A stretch of DNA of 64,000 nt from Pseudomonadota bacterium (GCA_021847835.1 JAJZPR010000006.1:49162-113161), one strand, 5' to 3'; positions 43,161-52,267 are shown, counted from the stretch's first letter. Translations and numbers: made by a program. Notes: generated by a model not told the origin, from the sequence alone.

Positions 43161-43943
43161 ATGGATCAACTGATCATTGCAGGCAAACCCTATTCCTCGC
43201 GCTTGCTGGTGGGCACCGGCAAGTACAGGGATTTCGACGAGACGCGCCGCGCCGTGGAAGCGAGCGGCGCGGAAATCGTCACGGTCGCCATCCGCCGCAC
43301 CAATATCGGCCAGGACGCCGGCCAGCCTTCGCTGCTGGATGCCCTGCCGCCGTCGAAATACACCTACCTGCCCAACACCGCGGGCTGCTACACGGCGGAC
43401 GAGGCCATCCGCACCCTGCGGCTGGCGCGCGAACTGCTGGACGGCCACAGCCTGGTCAAGTTGGAAGTGCTGGGCGATCCGCAAAGCCTGTATCCAAACG
43501 TGGTGGAAACCCTCAAGGCCGCGGAAGTGCTGGTCAAGGACGGCTTCCAGGTCATGGTCTACACTTCCGACGACCCCATCGTCGCCAGGCAGTTGGAAGA
43601 CATCGGCTGCGTGGCCGTCATGCCGCTCGCTTCGCTGATCGGCTCCGGCATGGGCATCCTCAATCCCTGGAATCTGCAAATCATCATCGACCGCGTCAAG
43701 GTGCCGGTGGTGGTGGACGCCGGCGTGGGCACGGCCTCGGACGCCGCCATCGCCATGGAACTGGGCTGCGATGCGGTGCTGATGAACACCGCCATTGCCG
43801 GCGCGCAAAATCCCGTGCTCATGGCCGAGGCCATGAAGCAGGCCGTGGAAGCCGGGCGCAAGGCCTATCTGGCCGGGCGCATGCCGAAAAAGATCTACAC
43901 CGCCAGCCCCAGCAGCCCGACTTCCGGCCTGATCGGCTCCTGA
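43161..43943 (+). CDS. thiG: Thiazole synthase
   Basis: Forms the thiazole ring of thiamine from 1-deoxyxylulose 5-phosphate, dehydroglycine and ThiS-thiocarboxylate. 260-residue TIM barrel; the Schiff-base Lys lies in LVKLEVLGD (~106-114), phosphate-binding [15 protein letters not shown] (~182-196) and [15 protein letters not shown] near the end. Intact here, in contrast to the 21-codon copy at 26178. Confidence 0.96.
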   Translation: MDQLIIAGKPYSSRLLVGTGKYRDFDETRRAVEASGAEIVTVAIRRTNIGQDAGQPSLLDALPPSKYTYLPNTAGCYTADEAIRTLRLARELLDGHSLVKLEVLGDPQSLYPNVVETLKAAEVLVKDGFQVMVYTSDDPIVARQLEDIGCVAVMPLASLIGSGMGILNPWNLQIIIDRVKVPVVVDAGVGTASDAAIAMELGCDAVLMNTAIAGAQNPVLMAEAMKQAVEAGRKAYLAGRMPKKIYTASPSSPTSGLIGS

Positions 43944-43945
43944 GC

Positions 43946-44647
43946 TTGGAAACGCTTGACCAGGACGCGCCTCAGCGGCGCATCAGAAGCTACGTCCTGC
44001 GCCAGGGCCGGATGTCGGATGCGCAAAAGCGCGCTTACGAGGAGGGCCTGACACGCTGGGGCATTCCCTATTCGCCCGCGCCGCTCGACCTTGCCGCGGC
44101 CTTCGGCCGCAATGCGCAGACCATCCTGGAAATCGGTTTCGGCATGGGCCGCACCACGGCGGAGATCGCCGAGGCGCATCCGCAAAACAATTATCTCGGC
44201 GTGGAGGTGCACACCCCCGGCGTGGGCAGCCTGCTCAGGGAAATCCAGGGCCGCGGCCTGTCCAATGTCCGCATCATCCAGCATGACGCGGTGGAAGTGC
44301 TCACCCACATGCTTGCCGACGGCGCGCTTGCAGGCATTCATATCTACTTCCCCGACCCCTGGCCCAAGAAGCGCCACCACAAGCGGCGCCTGATCCAGCC
44401 CGAATTCGTCGCCCTGCTCACGCGGAAACTCGCAAGCGGCGGCTATCTGCACTGCGCCACCGACTGGGAGGACTACGCAGTACAGATGCTGGAAGTGCTA
44501 GGCGCGGAACAGAAACTAAAGAACACAGCCTCCGCTTTTGCCCCGCGTCCGCAATGGCGCCCCGTCACCAAGTTCGAGCAGCGCGGCCTGAAGCTTGGGC
44601 ACGGGGTATGGGACCTGCTGTTCGAGAAACCGGGCGCACGCCGCTGA
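43946..44647 (+). CDS. trmB: tRNA (guanine-N7-)-methyltransferase
   Basis: Methylates G46 of tRNA. 233 residues: [13 protein letters not shown] (~11-23), SAM motif [11 protein letters not shown] (~60-70), and [18 protein letters not shown] (~134-151), typical of TrmB. TTG 43946 is used because conserved sequence begins well before the first ATG; two bases separate it from the thiG stop. Confidence 0.94.
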   Translation: METLDQDAPQRRIRSYVLRQGRMSDAQKRAYEEGLTRWGIPYSPAPLDLAAAFGRNAQTILEIGFGMGRTTAEIAEAHPQNNYLGVEVHTPGVGSLLREIQGRGLSNVRIIQHDAVEVLTHMLADGALAGIHIYFPDPWPKKRHHKRRLIQPEFVALLTRKLASGGYLHCATDWEDYAVQMLEVLGAEQKLKNTASAFAPRPQWRPVTKFEQRGLKLGHGVWDLLFEKPGARR

Positions 44648-44693
44648 CCGCTTCCACGTCCGTCAAGCCGCCGAAACGCGGAGAACCGGCCGC

Positions 44694-45170
44694 TCAGGGA
44701 CGCACGTAGGAGTAGCCTGCCTGCTGCCTTTGCATGATTTCCACCACGCCCGACACCGCATAACCGATACCCGGCAGCATGTCGGCATCCGTAAGCTTCG
44801 CGCCCTTCATGCTGTTTTGGCAGGCGATGATCTTCACGCCGTTTTCGATCGCCTTGGCGACACCATTGCCTGCCTCCGAATCCATTTCCAGCATGGCGAC
44901 GCCGGGCCCGTAGGCCACGATTTCTATGTCCACCTTGTCCGCGCCAAGGGCGGCCTGGACGTTCCTGGCATTATTGAGCGCCAGATTCCATTTGCCGGGA
45001 TCCTTGTCGCTTATCTGGATGACCAGTTTCTCTTTTTTTACGGCAGCACCCTGGCCGGCCAGGATGGCGCCCGCGCCCGCCCCCGCAGCGGCGAAAGCGG
45101 ACACGCTCAGCCCCGCGAGCACGCAGGCGGCGGACAGCAGAACGGTCAGGACAAAAGAGGGCTTGTGCAT
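44694..45170 (-). CDS. Exported DsrE-family protein
   Basis: 158 residues: signal peptide (FVLTVLLSAACVLAGLSVSAFAA), then a DsrE/F-like fold with KLVIQISDKDP, the conserved cysteine in IIACQNSMKGAKL and a C-terminal VVEIMQRQQAGYSYVRP. ATG 45170 is preceded by GAGGAG. Cytosolic DsrE proteins carry sulfur as persulfide; exported relatives are common in sulfur-metabolising bacteria but their role is not settled. AT-rich palindromes lie upstream, suggesting its own regulation. Confidence 0.85.
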   Translation of the reverse strand: MHKPSFVLTVLLSAACVLAGLSVSAFAAAGAGAGAILAGQGAAVKKEKLVIQISDKDPGKWNLALNNARNVQAALGADKVDIEIVAYGPGVAMLEMDSEAGNGVAKAIENGVKIIACQNSMKGAKLTDADMLPGIGYAVSGVVEIMQRQQAGYSYVRP

Positions 45171-45230
45171 GGTTTGTCTCCTCAGGTTTGAAAACATTCC
45201 ACTGCCTCGGGCAGCGGAGGAGACAAGCCT

Positions 45231-45262
45231 ACAATATTTATATATTGTAGATATTTAAATAT
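45231..45262. promoter_or_regulatory. AT-rich palindromes upstream of the DsrE-like gene
   Basis: ACAATAT-TTAT-ATATTGT (45231-45248) and the perfect palindrome ATATTTAAATAT (45251-45262) stand about 60-90 bases before the start codon in otherwise GC-rich DNA. They resemble operators of dimeric winged-helix repressors; which regulator binds is unknown. Confidence 0.5.
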
Positions 45263-45334
45263 TTTTATGCGTGCAAAACAGTTTTTGCTTCATCGTCCGT
45301 CGCCCCCTGCCGGCGGGCGCGAAGCCGCGAAAAC

Positions 45335-45904
45335 TCATTGCGGTTCGATCGCGCCGTAGCGCACTGCGAGGATTTCCAGTTCGCGCCGGCCCGCCGGCGT
45401 CATCAGCATGACCGTGTCGCCCTCGCGCGCCTTCATCAGCGTGCGCGCCATGGGCGACACCCAGGAGATGCGGTTTTTCGACGGCTCGGCCTCGTCGATG
45501 CCGACGATGGTGTAGGTGGCTTCCGCGCCCAGATCGTCCTGCACGGTGACGGTCGCGCCGAAGAACACCTGATCGGTCTCTTCGCGCACGGCGGGATCGA
45601 CGACTTCGGCGTTCTCCAGCCGCTTGCCGAGATAGCGCAGACGGCGGTCGATTTCGCGCAGCCGCTTCTTGCCGTAGATGTAGTCGCCGTTTTCCGAGCG
45701 GTCGCCGTTGCTGGCCGCCCAGGCGATGGTTTCCACCAGCCTGGGGCGCTCCCGTTTCCAGAGGCGATCGAACTCGGCCTTCATGCGCGCATGGCCGGCG
45801 GGCGTCATGTAATTCTTGACGCCCGCCGGCAGCGCATTGACGCCTTCTTCCTCGTCGTCTTCGTCTGGGGCGGCGTCGTTTTCCCGGGTAAATGCCTTGC
45901 TCAT
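45335..45904 (-). CDS. greB: Transcription elongation factor GreB
   Basis: Rescues backtracked RNA polymerase by stimulating transcript cleavage. 189 residues: an acidic N-terminal extension (DAAPDEDDEEEG), the coiled-coil (residues ~45-95, with the tip ASNGDRSENGDYIYGKKRLREID in pieces) and the C-terminal FKBP-like domain (ISWVSPMARTLMKAREGD). The KKRLREIDRR pattern separates GreB from GreA. ATG 45904 starts MSKAFTREND; no strong ribosome binding site. Confidence 0.92.
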   Translation of the reverse strand: MSKAFTRENDAAPDEDDEEEGVNALPAGVKNYMTPAGHARMKAEFDRLWKRERPRLVETIAWAASNGDRSENGDYIYGKKRLREIDRRLRYLGKRLENAEVVDPAVREETDQVFFGATVTVQDDLGAEATYTIVGIDEAEPSKNRISWVSPMARTLMKAREGDTVMLMTPAGRRELEILAVRYGAIEPQ

Positions 45905-45930
45905 TGCGTTTGGAGTCAAGCCGAAAGACA

Positions 45931-46014
45931 AATCAAAAGACAGGAATCAAAAGGCATAATTCCAGGAAATGGCAACATGGCCGGGCAAAGTTCGTTTTGC
46001 CTTTTATCTGGCGT
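45931..46014. repeat. Degenerate heptamer hairpin element between greB and the LON-domain gene
   Basis: Left arm AATCAAAAGACAGGAATCAAAAGGCA, right arm GTTTTGCCTTTTAT; AAAAGGCA (45949-45956) pairs with TGCCTTTT (45998-46005). The stop of the LON-domain gene (46004-46006) is inside the right arm. It combines the CAGGAAT and TTTTGCC motifs of the other elements. Confidence 0.75.
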
Positions 46015-46612
46015 TCTGCCGCAGGAACTGGTCGATGATGCGCAGGCGCATGACACTGTCGTTCATTTCCAGCAGGTCCTGCCTGACCTTGAGCTTGAAG
46101 GGCAGCAGTTCGGACAGGCGATAGCCCACCCACACCGCATCCTCGTAATGCGTTTCCGCAGGCTCGATCTGATGTTCCGTCAGGAGGTGCTCCAGCACCT
46201 CGGCACCGAGCCTGAGCTCATCCGGAATTTCGCATGGCTTTTCCTCGCTGACGCTCTCGGTTTCCGCAACCAGCAGACCGCTTGGCAAGGTCTGCCAGCT
46301 GCGCGCGATGTAGCGCTCGAGACCCTCGACGATGACATGAAAAATGCCGGGCTGCGGCATGTCCCATTCGACGATGCGTGCCTCGGTGCCAAGCTCGTAG
46401 GGAATCGCCGGCGCGCCGACTTCGCCACCCTCGCGGATGCCGCATACGCCGAACGTGCCGTCGTCCGCGAGACAGCTTTTGGCGAGATCGAGATAGCGCT
46501 GCTCGAAAATTCTCAATGGCATGCGCCCGCCCGGAAACAGCACGGTGGAAAGCGGAAACAGCGGCAGGCTTCGCACTGCCGGCGTGAACAGATTGCTCAG
46601 TTTTTCAAACAT
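46004..46612 (-). CDS. LON substrate-binding domain protein
   Basis: 202 residues consisting only of the N-terminal (LAN) domain of Lon protease: SLPLFPLSTVLFPGGRMPLRIFE (in pieces, ~15-37), RYLDLAKSCL, and VGYRLSELLPFKLKVRQDLLEM. There is no ATPase or protease part, which is normal for this stand-alone family. Role unknown. Its last codons lie in a repeat element. Three bases separate its start from the ubiX stop. Confidence 0.88.
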   Translation of the reverse strand: MFEKLSNLFTPAVRSLPLFPLSTVLFPGGRMPLRIFEQRYLDLAKSCLADDGTFGVCGIREGGEVGAPAIPYELGTEARIVEWDMPQPGIFHVIVEGLERYIARSWQTLPSGLLVAETESVSEEKPCEIPDELRLGAEVLEHLLTEHQIEPAETHYEDAVWVGYRLSELLPFKLKVRQDLLEMNDSVMRLRIIDQFLRQNAR

Positions 46613-46615
46613 TGA

Positions 46616-47224
46616 TTATTGCGCTTCGCCCCAACGGGCAATCAAGTCGTTTTGCATGCCCAGTTGGTCGAGGATGCGCGCAACGATGAAATCGACCAGG
46701 TCTTCGATGCGCCTGGGGTGATGGTAAAAACCCGGATTGGCCGGGAGGATGACGGCGCCCAGGCGGGCGAGCTTGAGCATGTTTTCCAGATGCAGCGCGG
46801 AGAATGGCGCCTCGCGCGGCACCAGGATGAGCTTGCGGCCTTCCTTGAGCGTGACATCGGCGGCGCGCTCGATGAGATTGTCCGACAGCCCCTGCGCGAT
46901 CGCCGCCAGCGTGCCCATGGAACAGGGACAGACCGCCATCGCCTCGCTCACTCCGCTGCCCGAGGCGACCGGCGCGAACCAGTCCTCGCGCCCGTAAACA
47001 TGCAGCGTGCCGGGCTGATCCGGATAACGCTCGGAGAGCCAGCTTTGCAGTTCCGCCGGGCGGGAGGGCAGGGTCAGCCGCAATTCCTGCGCCGCCACCA
47101 CATGCGCCGCCTGGGATGCCAGCAAGCGGACATGTGCGCCCTGCGCCAGCAGGCATTCGAGCAGGCGCAGGCCGTAGGCCAGGCCGGAAGCGCCGGTCAG
47201 CGCAAGCGTGATGGTTTTAGGCAT
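46616..47224 (-). CDS. ubiX: Flavin prenyltransferase UbiX
   Basis: Makes prenylated FMN, the cofactor of the UbiD decarboxylase in ubiquinone synthesis. 202 residues; [17 protein letters not shown] (~6-22), [19 protein letters not shown] (~99-117), [14 protein letters not shown] and [21 protein letters not shown] 47224 overlaps the upstream transporter gene by 8 bases. UbiC and UbiA are encoded at 4.4-5.8 kb. Confidence 0.95.
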   Translation of the reverse strand: MPKTITLALTGASGLAYGLRLLECLLAQGAHVRLLASQAAHVVAAQELRLTLPSRPAELQSWLSERYPDQPGTLHVYGREDWFAPVASGSGVSEAMAVCPCSMGTLAAIAQGLSDNLIERAADVTLKEGRKLILVPREAPFSALHLENMLKLARLGAVILPANPGFYHHPRRIEDLVDFIVARILDQLGMQNDLIARWGEAQ

Positions 47225-47753
47225 GAGTGGATTGTGCGTCAGGCATGCCGTCTTGCGCAATCAGCCTGGCGACGATGAGGCCGTTCACCGCGCCGAAAAC
47301 CAGCGCGGCCAGCGCGAACACGGGCATCAGCAAACTGATGTCGGCATCCGCGAAAAGCCACAGCTTGGCCAGGACAAGCTGGCCGCCGACATGCGCAAAC
47401 GCCATCAGCACCGAGAACGACACCGGCCCGAACAGCCTGCGCGGAAAATAACGCACGGCGTAAAGCACGCCCATGCTGGCAACCGCGCCCGCGGCGGCGA
47501 GCCAAAAGCCGGGGGAAAGAAAACTTCCCAGCATCAGGCTGGCGGCCAGCAGACGGATGGCCATGACCCACACCGCCGTCGCGAATCCGTAGCGCAGCAT
47601 GACCAGCAGGATCACGATGTTTGCAAACCCCGGCTTGACCCCTGGAATCGGCGAGGGCAGCGCCGCCTCGGCCAGGGTGAGGCCGACGGCCAGTGCCGCC
47701 AGCGCGGCGATGCGGCGGTCTTCCGCAGTGACGGCGAGGCGGATTTCGTTCAC
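47217..47753 (-). CDS. Gx transporter family membrane protein
   Basis: 178 residues, about five transmembrane helices, with [21 protein letters not shown] (in pieces) near the N-terminus, characteristic of the Gx transporter / heptaprenyl diphosphate synthase component I family. It pairs with the NusG-II protein five bases upstream; this pair often accompanies ApbE/Rnf-type flavin genes, but none is present here. Substrate unknown. Confidence 0.85.
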   Translation of the reverse strand: MNEIRLAVTAEDRRIAALAALAVGLTLAEAALPSPIPGVKPGFANIVILLVMLRYGFATAVWVMAIRLLAASLMLGSFLSPGFWLAAAGAVASMGVLYAVRYFPRRLFGPVSFSVLMAFAHVGGQLVLAKLWLFADADISLLMPVFALAALVFGAVNGLIVARLIAQDGMPDAQSTHA

Positions 47754-47757
47754 GTTC

Positions 47758-48135
47758 TCAGTAACTGACCGTGTCGAAGGCGCGGTTCGCGCCTCCGATT
47801 TCCAGGCTCACCTGATTGGCGAGGCACAGCGCCGCTTCACCCGCGCGGCTGACCCAGCCCTGCCTGACGCATATCTGTTTGGGCCCAGGGTCGGCGGCCA
47901 CCCGCGCGCGCCCCTGCCGCACCTCGATCCGGCTGATGCCGAGCGCGCCCGCCACCGAGTAATCGGCATCGCGCGACAAGGCCGCGCGGACCATGACCTT
48001 GCCGTGCGCCCGCACGACAACGGTGTCGCCCGCGGGCTTCGTCCAGGCATGGACGAAAAGCCCGGCGGTGACGAGGCCCGCCGCCGCCAGCACCAGCAGG
48101 TCGCCGGGCTTGAGCCATGGCCTAGGAAAGCTCAC
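47758..48135 (-). CDS. NusG domain II-containing membrane-anchored protein
   Basis: 125 residues: one N-terminal helix (GDLLVLAAAGLVTAGLFVHA) and a small beta domain containing ICVRQGWVSRAGEAALCLANQVSLEIGG split by a linker, the NusG-II signature with two cysteines. Faces the periplasm by prediction. It overlaps rapZ by 14 bases and precedes the Gx transporter gene. Confidence 0.85.
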   Translation of the reverse strand: MSFPRPWLKPGDLLVLAAAGLVTAGLFVHAWTKPAGDTVVVRAHGKVMVRAALSRDADYSVAGALGISRIEVRQGRARVAADPGPKQICVRQGWVSRAGEAALCLANQVSLEIGGANRAFDTVSY

Positions 48136-48958
48136 GATGCCGCACCAGCGCCTGCTCGGCGCCGCGAAAGGCGCGAGCGAGCGATTCGACGAAATACACC
48201 GAGCGATGCTGCCCGCCGGTGCAGCCTATGGCCACCGTGAGGTAGGCGCGATTGTCGCGGATGAAGCAGGGCAGCCAGCTTTCGACGAAGGCGCGGATGT
48301 CGGCGAGCATTTGCATGGACTCCGGGCTGGCTTCGATGTAGGCGCGCACCGCCTCGTCCTTTCCGGTCAGCGGGCGCAACTCGGAAACATAATGCGGATT
48401 GGGCAGGCAGCGCACGTCGAAGACCATGTCCGCATCGAGCGGAATGCCGTGCTTGTAGCCAAAGGACTGGAACAGCAGGGTGATGCGCGAACGGTCCTGC
48501 GCGACCAGATCCTTCACCCACAGGCACAGGGCGCTCGGCGCGAGATCGCTGGTGTCGATGCGGTGCGCATGGCGCATGACGTCGACCAGTTTTTCGCGCT
48601 CCAGGTCGATGGCCTCCGGCAGGGAAACCGAGCCGGAAGTCAGCGGATGCTTGCGGCGCGTTTCCGAAAAGCGCTTGACCAGGGTCGGCGTCTTGGCCTC
48701 CAGGAAAATCACGCGCACATCGAAGCCCGCCGCCTTGAGCCGCTCCAGCAGCGCGGGAAAGGCGGCGAAATCCTCGCCACCGCGCGCATCCACGGCAATG
48801 CCGATTTTCTCCTGGCCGGCACGGGACAAATGCTGCGCGACTTCCTCGACCAGCGACAGCGGCAGATTGTCGATGCAGTAATAACCCTCGTCCTCGAGCA
48901 CCGCGCTGGCGATGCTTTTCCCCGAGCCGGACAGGCCGGACACCAGAACGAGCTGCAT
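48122..48958 (-). CDS. rapZ: RNase adapter protein RapZ
   Basis: 278 residues. P-loop LVSGLSGSGKSIA (~4-16), YYCIDNLPLSLVEEV, and the C-terminal GCTGGQHRSVYFVE (~241-254). In E. coli RapZ brings RNase E to the GlmZ small RNA to control glucosamine-6-phosphate synthase. Position between hprK and NusG-II, in the rpoN-ptsN block, is typical. ATG 48958 overlaps the hprK stop as ATGA. Confidence 0.95.
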   Translation of the reverse strand: MQLVLVSGLSGSGKSIASAVLEDEGYYCIDNLPLSLVEEVAQHLSRAGQEKIGIAVDARGGEDFAAFPALLERLKAAGFDVRVIFLEAKTPTLVKRFSETRRKHPLTSGSVSLPEAIDLEREKLVDVMRHAHRIDTSDLAPSALCLWVKDLVAQDRSRITLLFQSFGYKHGIPLDADMVFDVRCLPNPHYVSELRPLTGKDEAVRAYIEASPESMQMLADIRAFVESWLPCFIRDNRAYLTVAIGCTGGQHRSVYFVESLARAFRGAEQALVRHRELS

Positions 48959-49905
48959 CAGGATTCCTCCTGCATGTAGGCTTCCTGACGCGCCATGAGT
49001 TCGGCAACCGGATCGATGCCGCGGCTCCTGAGGATCTGGTTGCGCACGGCGACTTCCACCAGCACCGCCAGGTTGCGCCCCGCCGCGACGGGAATGCGCA
49101 CCGTGAGCACGTCCACGCCGAGGATGGCGGTCTTGGAAGCCTCCATTTCCAGCCGGTTCAGGGGTTCGCCGTCCTGGCCGGGCCTGACGAGCTCGACGAT
49201 GAGCTTGAGGTTTTTCTTGAGCTTGACCGAGGTCTCGCCAAACAGCGACCGGATATTGAGTATTCCCAGCCCGCGCACTTCCAGAAAATCGCGCAGCATG
49301 GACGGGCAAGTGCCTTCCAGGGTATCCGGCGCGACATGGCGCAGCTCGACGGCATCATCGGCGATCAGGCGGTGTCCACGCGTGACCAGTTCCAGCGCCA
49401 GTTCGCTCTTGCCGACCGCGGCTTCGCCCTTGATCAGCACGCCCACGCCGGTGACCTCCATGAACACGCCGTGCACCACCGTGGATTCCGCCAAATTCTG
49501 CATCAGGTAATGGCCCAGGTGCGAAACCACAGCCGAGCTTGAATGCCTGGAAGTGAACAATGGCGTATTCGTGTTGCTGGCGGTATCCCGCAGAACCGGC
49601 GGCGGATTTTCGTCATCCGCCACCACGACGGCGGCGAGCTCCTCCGAAAAAAGATGATGCAGCGCCTCTTCCAGCGCATCGGTGCTCAGCTTGCGCAGAT
49701 AGTCCATTTCCGGGCTGCCGAGCACCTGCACGCGGTTGGGATGCACCAGGTTGAGATGGCCGATGGGCGCGAGGTTGGTCTTGTGCAGGGCTTCCGAGGT
49801 AAGCGCGCGCCTGCCGCCCTCCCGCCCGATGAGCCAGACCAGACCAAGCGCACCGGCATTGTCACGAAACAGTTTGTCTACCGTGACAACGCTCAGGGCT
49901 TCCAT
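48958..49905 (-). CDS. hprK: HPr kinase/phosphorylase
   Basis: Phosphorylates or dephosphorylates HPr on serine to control carbon signalling. 315 residues; P-loop GEAAVGKSELALEL (~155-168), DDAVEL (~178-183), and the C-terminal signature EVRGLGILNIRSLFGE (~204-219). In Betaproteobacteria it links to the nitrogen-PTS rather than sugar import, which fits its place beside ptsN and rapZ. ATG 49905 overlaps ptsN by 13 bases. Confidence 0.95.
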   Translation of the reverse strand: MEALSVVTVDKLFRDNAGALGLVWLIGREGGRRALTSEALHKTNLAPIGHLNLVHPNRVQVLGSPEMDYLRKLSTDALEEALHHLFSEELAAVVVADDENPPPVLRDTASNTNTPLFTSRHSSSAVVSHLGHYLMQNLAESTVVHGVFMEVTGVGVLIKGEAAVGKSELALELVTRGHRLIADDAVELRHVAPDTLEGTCPSMLRDFLEVRGLGILNIRSLFGETSVKLKKNLKLIVELVRPGQDGEPLNRLEMEASKTAILGVDVLTVRIPVAAGRNLAVLVEVAVRNQILRSRGIDPVAELMARQEAYMQEES

Positions 49906-50345
49906 GTGGTCAGTAGCTTGTGCAATTCGGCCGGCTCGGCGGCGAGCAGCCGCTCGCGCACGCCGGCATCGCCCAGCATCTGCGCAAGCTCGCCCAGGAT
50001 CTGGAGGTGCAGTTCGTTGGCATCCTGCGGCACCAGCAGGATGAAACAAAGGCCTATCGGAAGGCCGTCGGGCGAATCGAATTCCAGCGCAGGGCTGAGG
50101 CGGTAGAACGCGCCTGTCGCTTCCTTCAGGCCCTTGATGCGGCCATGCGGTATCGCCACCCCGTAGCCCAGCGCCGTCGAGCCCAGGCGCTCACGCTCGA
50201 ACAGGCTGTTGAACACCTCCTGGCGCTTGAGACCGGCCAGCTTCTCGAACAGCTCGGCGGCATGTTCGAACAGTTTTTTCTTGCTGGAAAATGCCTGGTC
50301 GGTAACGATGCCGTCCAGGCTCAGCAGCGGCGCAATGAGGTTCAT
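49893..50345 (-). CDS. ptsN: PTS IIA-like nitrogen regulatory protein
   Basis: 150 residues; the phosphorylated histidine is in GYGVAIPHGRI (~65-75). Part of the nitrogen-PTS that signals potassium and carbon/nitrogen state. ATG 50345 opens MNLIAPLLSL. A strong 8-base-pair hairpin separates it from hpf, and a TATAAT hexamer overlapping the hpf stop (50385-50390) could give it a separate promoter. Confidence 0.94.
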   Translation of the reverse strand: MNLIAPLLSLDGIVTDQAFSSKKKLFEHAAELFEKLAGLKRQEVFNSLFERERLGSTALGYGVAIPHGRIKGLKEATGAFYRLSPALEFDSPDGLPIGLCFILLVPQDANELHLQILGELAQMLGDAGVRERLLAAEPAELHKLLTTWKP

Positions 50346-50354
50346 GAAAGGACG

Positions 50355-50374
50355 CGGGCCGGATACCCGGCCCG
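50355..50374 (-). other. Perfect hairpin between hpf and ptsN
   Basis: CGGGCCGG-ATAC-CCGGCCCG (8-base-pair stem) 10-30 bases upstream of ptsN, with no T run. More likely an mRNA processing or stability element in the leader than a terminator. Confidence 0.65.
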
Positions 50375-50385
50375 TCTGGCGTGCA

Positions 50386-50712
50386 TTATAAGCCCGACAC
50401 CTGGCGCTTTGCCGCGTCCTCGGCATGGTGGTCGGTGTTCTTTTCCTTGTGCCTGACGATCTGGCGGTCGAGCTTGTCGGCCATCATGTCGATGGCCGCA
50501 TACATGTTGCCGTCCTCGGCATGGGCATGGAAATCGCGGCCGCTGACGTGCAGGCTGACTTCCACCTTGTGCACGAGCTTTTCCACCTGCATGATCACTT
50601 GCGCATCGATCACCTGGTCGAAATGGCGCTTGACGCGGCCGAGCTTGTCGGCCACATAGTCCCGGATGGCAGGAGTGACTTCGAGATGGCGGCCGGAAAT
50701 GTTGAGATTCAT
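50386..50712 (-). CDS. hpf: Ribosome hibernation promoting factor
   Basis: 108 residues, the short HPF/YfiA type: MNLNISGRHLEVTPAIRDYV at the start, the RNA-binding ADKLGRVKRHFDQVIDAQV (~25-43) and HAHAEDGNMYAAIDMMADKLDRQI in pieces. Inactivates ribosomes in stationary phase. It follows rpoN in the classic rpoN-hpf-ptsN order; CAGGAGACACC precedes the ATG. Confidence 0.95.
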   Translation of the reverse strand: MNLNISGRHLEVTPAIRDYVADKLGRVKRHFDQVIDAQVIMQVEKLVHKVEVSLHVSGRDFHAHAEDGNMYAAIDMMADKLDRQIVRHKEKNTDHHAEDAAKRQVSGL

Positions 50713-50851
50713 GGTGTCTCCTGAGAAAGACTTGAACAGACTACCCTCCGCGAGGGCAGGATAAACGCTTGACTATGGAACCCGAAAGGAAACCCACGCC
50801 GCTAAGTTAGGGGAATTCGTCCGAATTTTCAAGTACGCGGCCAAGGGAGCG

Positions 50852-52267
50852 TCATGCGGACTTGCGCATATTGGCGGTGGGAATGCGCATGGATTCGCGG
50901 TACTTGGCCACCGTGCGCCGCGCCACCACGATGCCCTGCTGGGCAAGGATTTCCGAAATCCGCCCGTCGGACAAGGGCTTTTTCGCATCCTCCGCCGCGA
51001 TCAGCTGCTTGATCAGGGCGCGGATGGCGGTGGAGGAGCATACCCCGCCCGCTTCGGTGGCGACATGGCTGCCGAAGAAATATTTCAATTCGTACAGGCC
51101 GCGCGGCGTCATCATGTATTTTTGCGTGGTAACGCGGGAAATGGTCGATTCGTGCAGATCGACCGCCTCCGCGATTTCGCGCAGCACCAGCGGACGCATG
51201 GCGACTTCGCCGTGTTCCAAGAAATTCCTCTGCCGGTCGACGATGGCCTGCGAAACGCGCAGGATGGTATCGAACCGCTGCTGCACGTTCTTGATCAGCC
51301 ATTTCGCCTCCTGCAGCTGGTTGGCCAGCTGCCCGGCATTGTCGCGATGACGCGAAAGAATGTCCGCATAGACGCGGTTGATGCGCAGCTTCGGCATGGC
51401 GTCGGGATTGAGGCTGGCAACCCACGCCCCCTTGTGCCTGCGGACATGGACGTCGGGCATGACGTACTGGACGTCGCCCGCGCCAAACTGCGCGCCCGGC
51501 TTGGGATTGAGCTTGAGGATGAGCTGCCTGGCCGTGCGCAGTTCTGCGTCGTCGATATGCAGAATCTTCTTGAGCTTGCCCACGTCGCGCGCGGCCAGCA
51601 GGTCGAGCAGGCCGTCGGTGATCTTGAGGGCGGTTTCCCGGCCCGGCGCCGCCTCGGGCAGCGCCTTCAGCTGCAAACCCAGGCATTCGCCCAGGTTCCG
51701 CGCACCCACGCCGGCAGGCTCCAGGTTCTGCAGATGCCTGAGCGCGACTTCCATTTCCTCCGGCTCGATCGGCGGCTCGGCCGCAAAGCCCGCGGCGATT
51801 TCCGCGAGCGGCTGTTCCAGGTAGCCATCCTCGTCAAGCGCATCGACCAGCGCGCTGACCAGCGCACGGTCGCGCAGGGACAAGGACAGCAGGGCGATCT
51901 GGCCGAGCAGGTGTTCCCGCAGCGTGGCCGAGGCAGCCGGCGTCTGCATGCCGCCCTCCTCATCCTCGCCGCCGCCTCCGCCATAGTCGTTCCAGTCCAT
52001 TTCATCCGGCGCAGAAGAGGCTTCATCAGGTTCTGCCGCGGTTTCGGCCGGCGCGGGCGCCGCCTCGGCCGCACCCTCCAGGCTGCCCGTTTCCGGGCCT
52101 GCCTCCGGCTCTTCGCCGCCCCGCTCAAGCAGTGGGTTGTTCTGCAGGATTTGTTCGATTTCCTGATCGAGCTCCAGCGTGGACAATTGCAACAGGCGGA
52201 TGGACTGCTGCAATTGCGGGGTCAGCGTGAGATGCTGGCCGAGTTTGAGCTGGAGATGGGGTTTCAT
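50852..52267 (-). CDS. rpoN: RNA polymerase sigma-54 factor
   Basis: 471 residues. Gln/Leu-rich region I (LTLTPQLQQSIRLLQLS, ~14-30), an acidic region II (EPEAGPETGS...), the core-binding region, HTH, and the RpoN box ARRTVAKYRESMRIP near the C-terminus (~451). Directs enhancer-dependent transcription. Located between lptB and hpf as usual. The ~90-base gap to lptB contains nested hairpins. Confidence 0.96.
   Translation of the reverse strand: MKPHLQLKLGQHLTLTPQLQQSIRLLQLSTLELDQEIEQILQNNPLLERGGEEPEAGPETGSLEGAAEAAPAPAETAAEPDEASSAPDEMDWNDYGGGGGEDEEGGMQTPAASATLREHLLGQIALLSLSLRDRALVSALVDALDEDGYLEQPLAEIAAGFAAEPPIEPEEMEVALRHLQNLEPAGVGARNLGECLGLQLKALPEAAPGRETALKITDGLLDLLAARDVGKLKKILHIDDAELRTARQLILKLNPKPGAQFGAGDVQYVMPDVHVRRHKGAWVASLNPDAMPKLRINRVYADILSRHRDNAGQLANQLQEAKWLIKNVQQRFDTILRVSQAIVDRQRNFLEHGEVAMRPLVLREIAEAVDLHESTISRVTTQKYMMTPRGLYELKYFFGSHVATEAGGVCSSTAIRALIKQLIAAEDAKKPLSDGRISEILAQQGIVVARRTVAKYRESMRIPTANMRKSA

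Larger units (their letters stand above)
42733..43220. repeat. Direct duplication, right copy (tRNA-Gly, thiS, thiG start)
   Basis: Matches 25814-26237 up to CACCGGC in thiG, apart from about five base changes and the inserted repeat element at 43085-43157. Confidence 0.9.
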
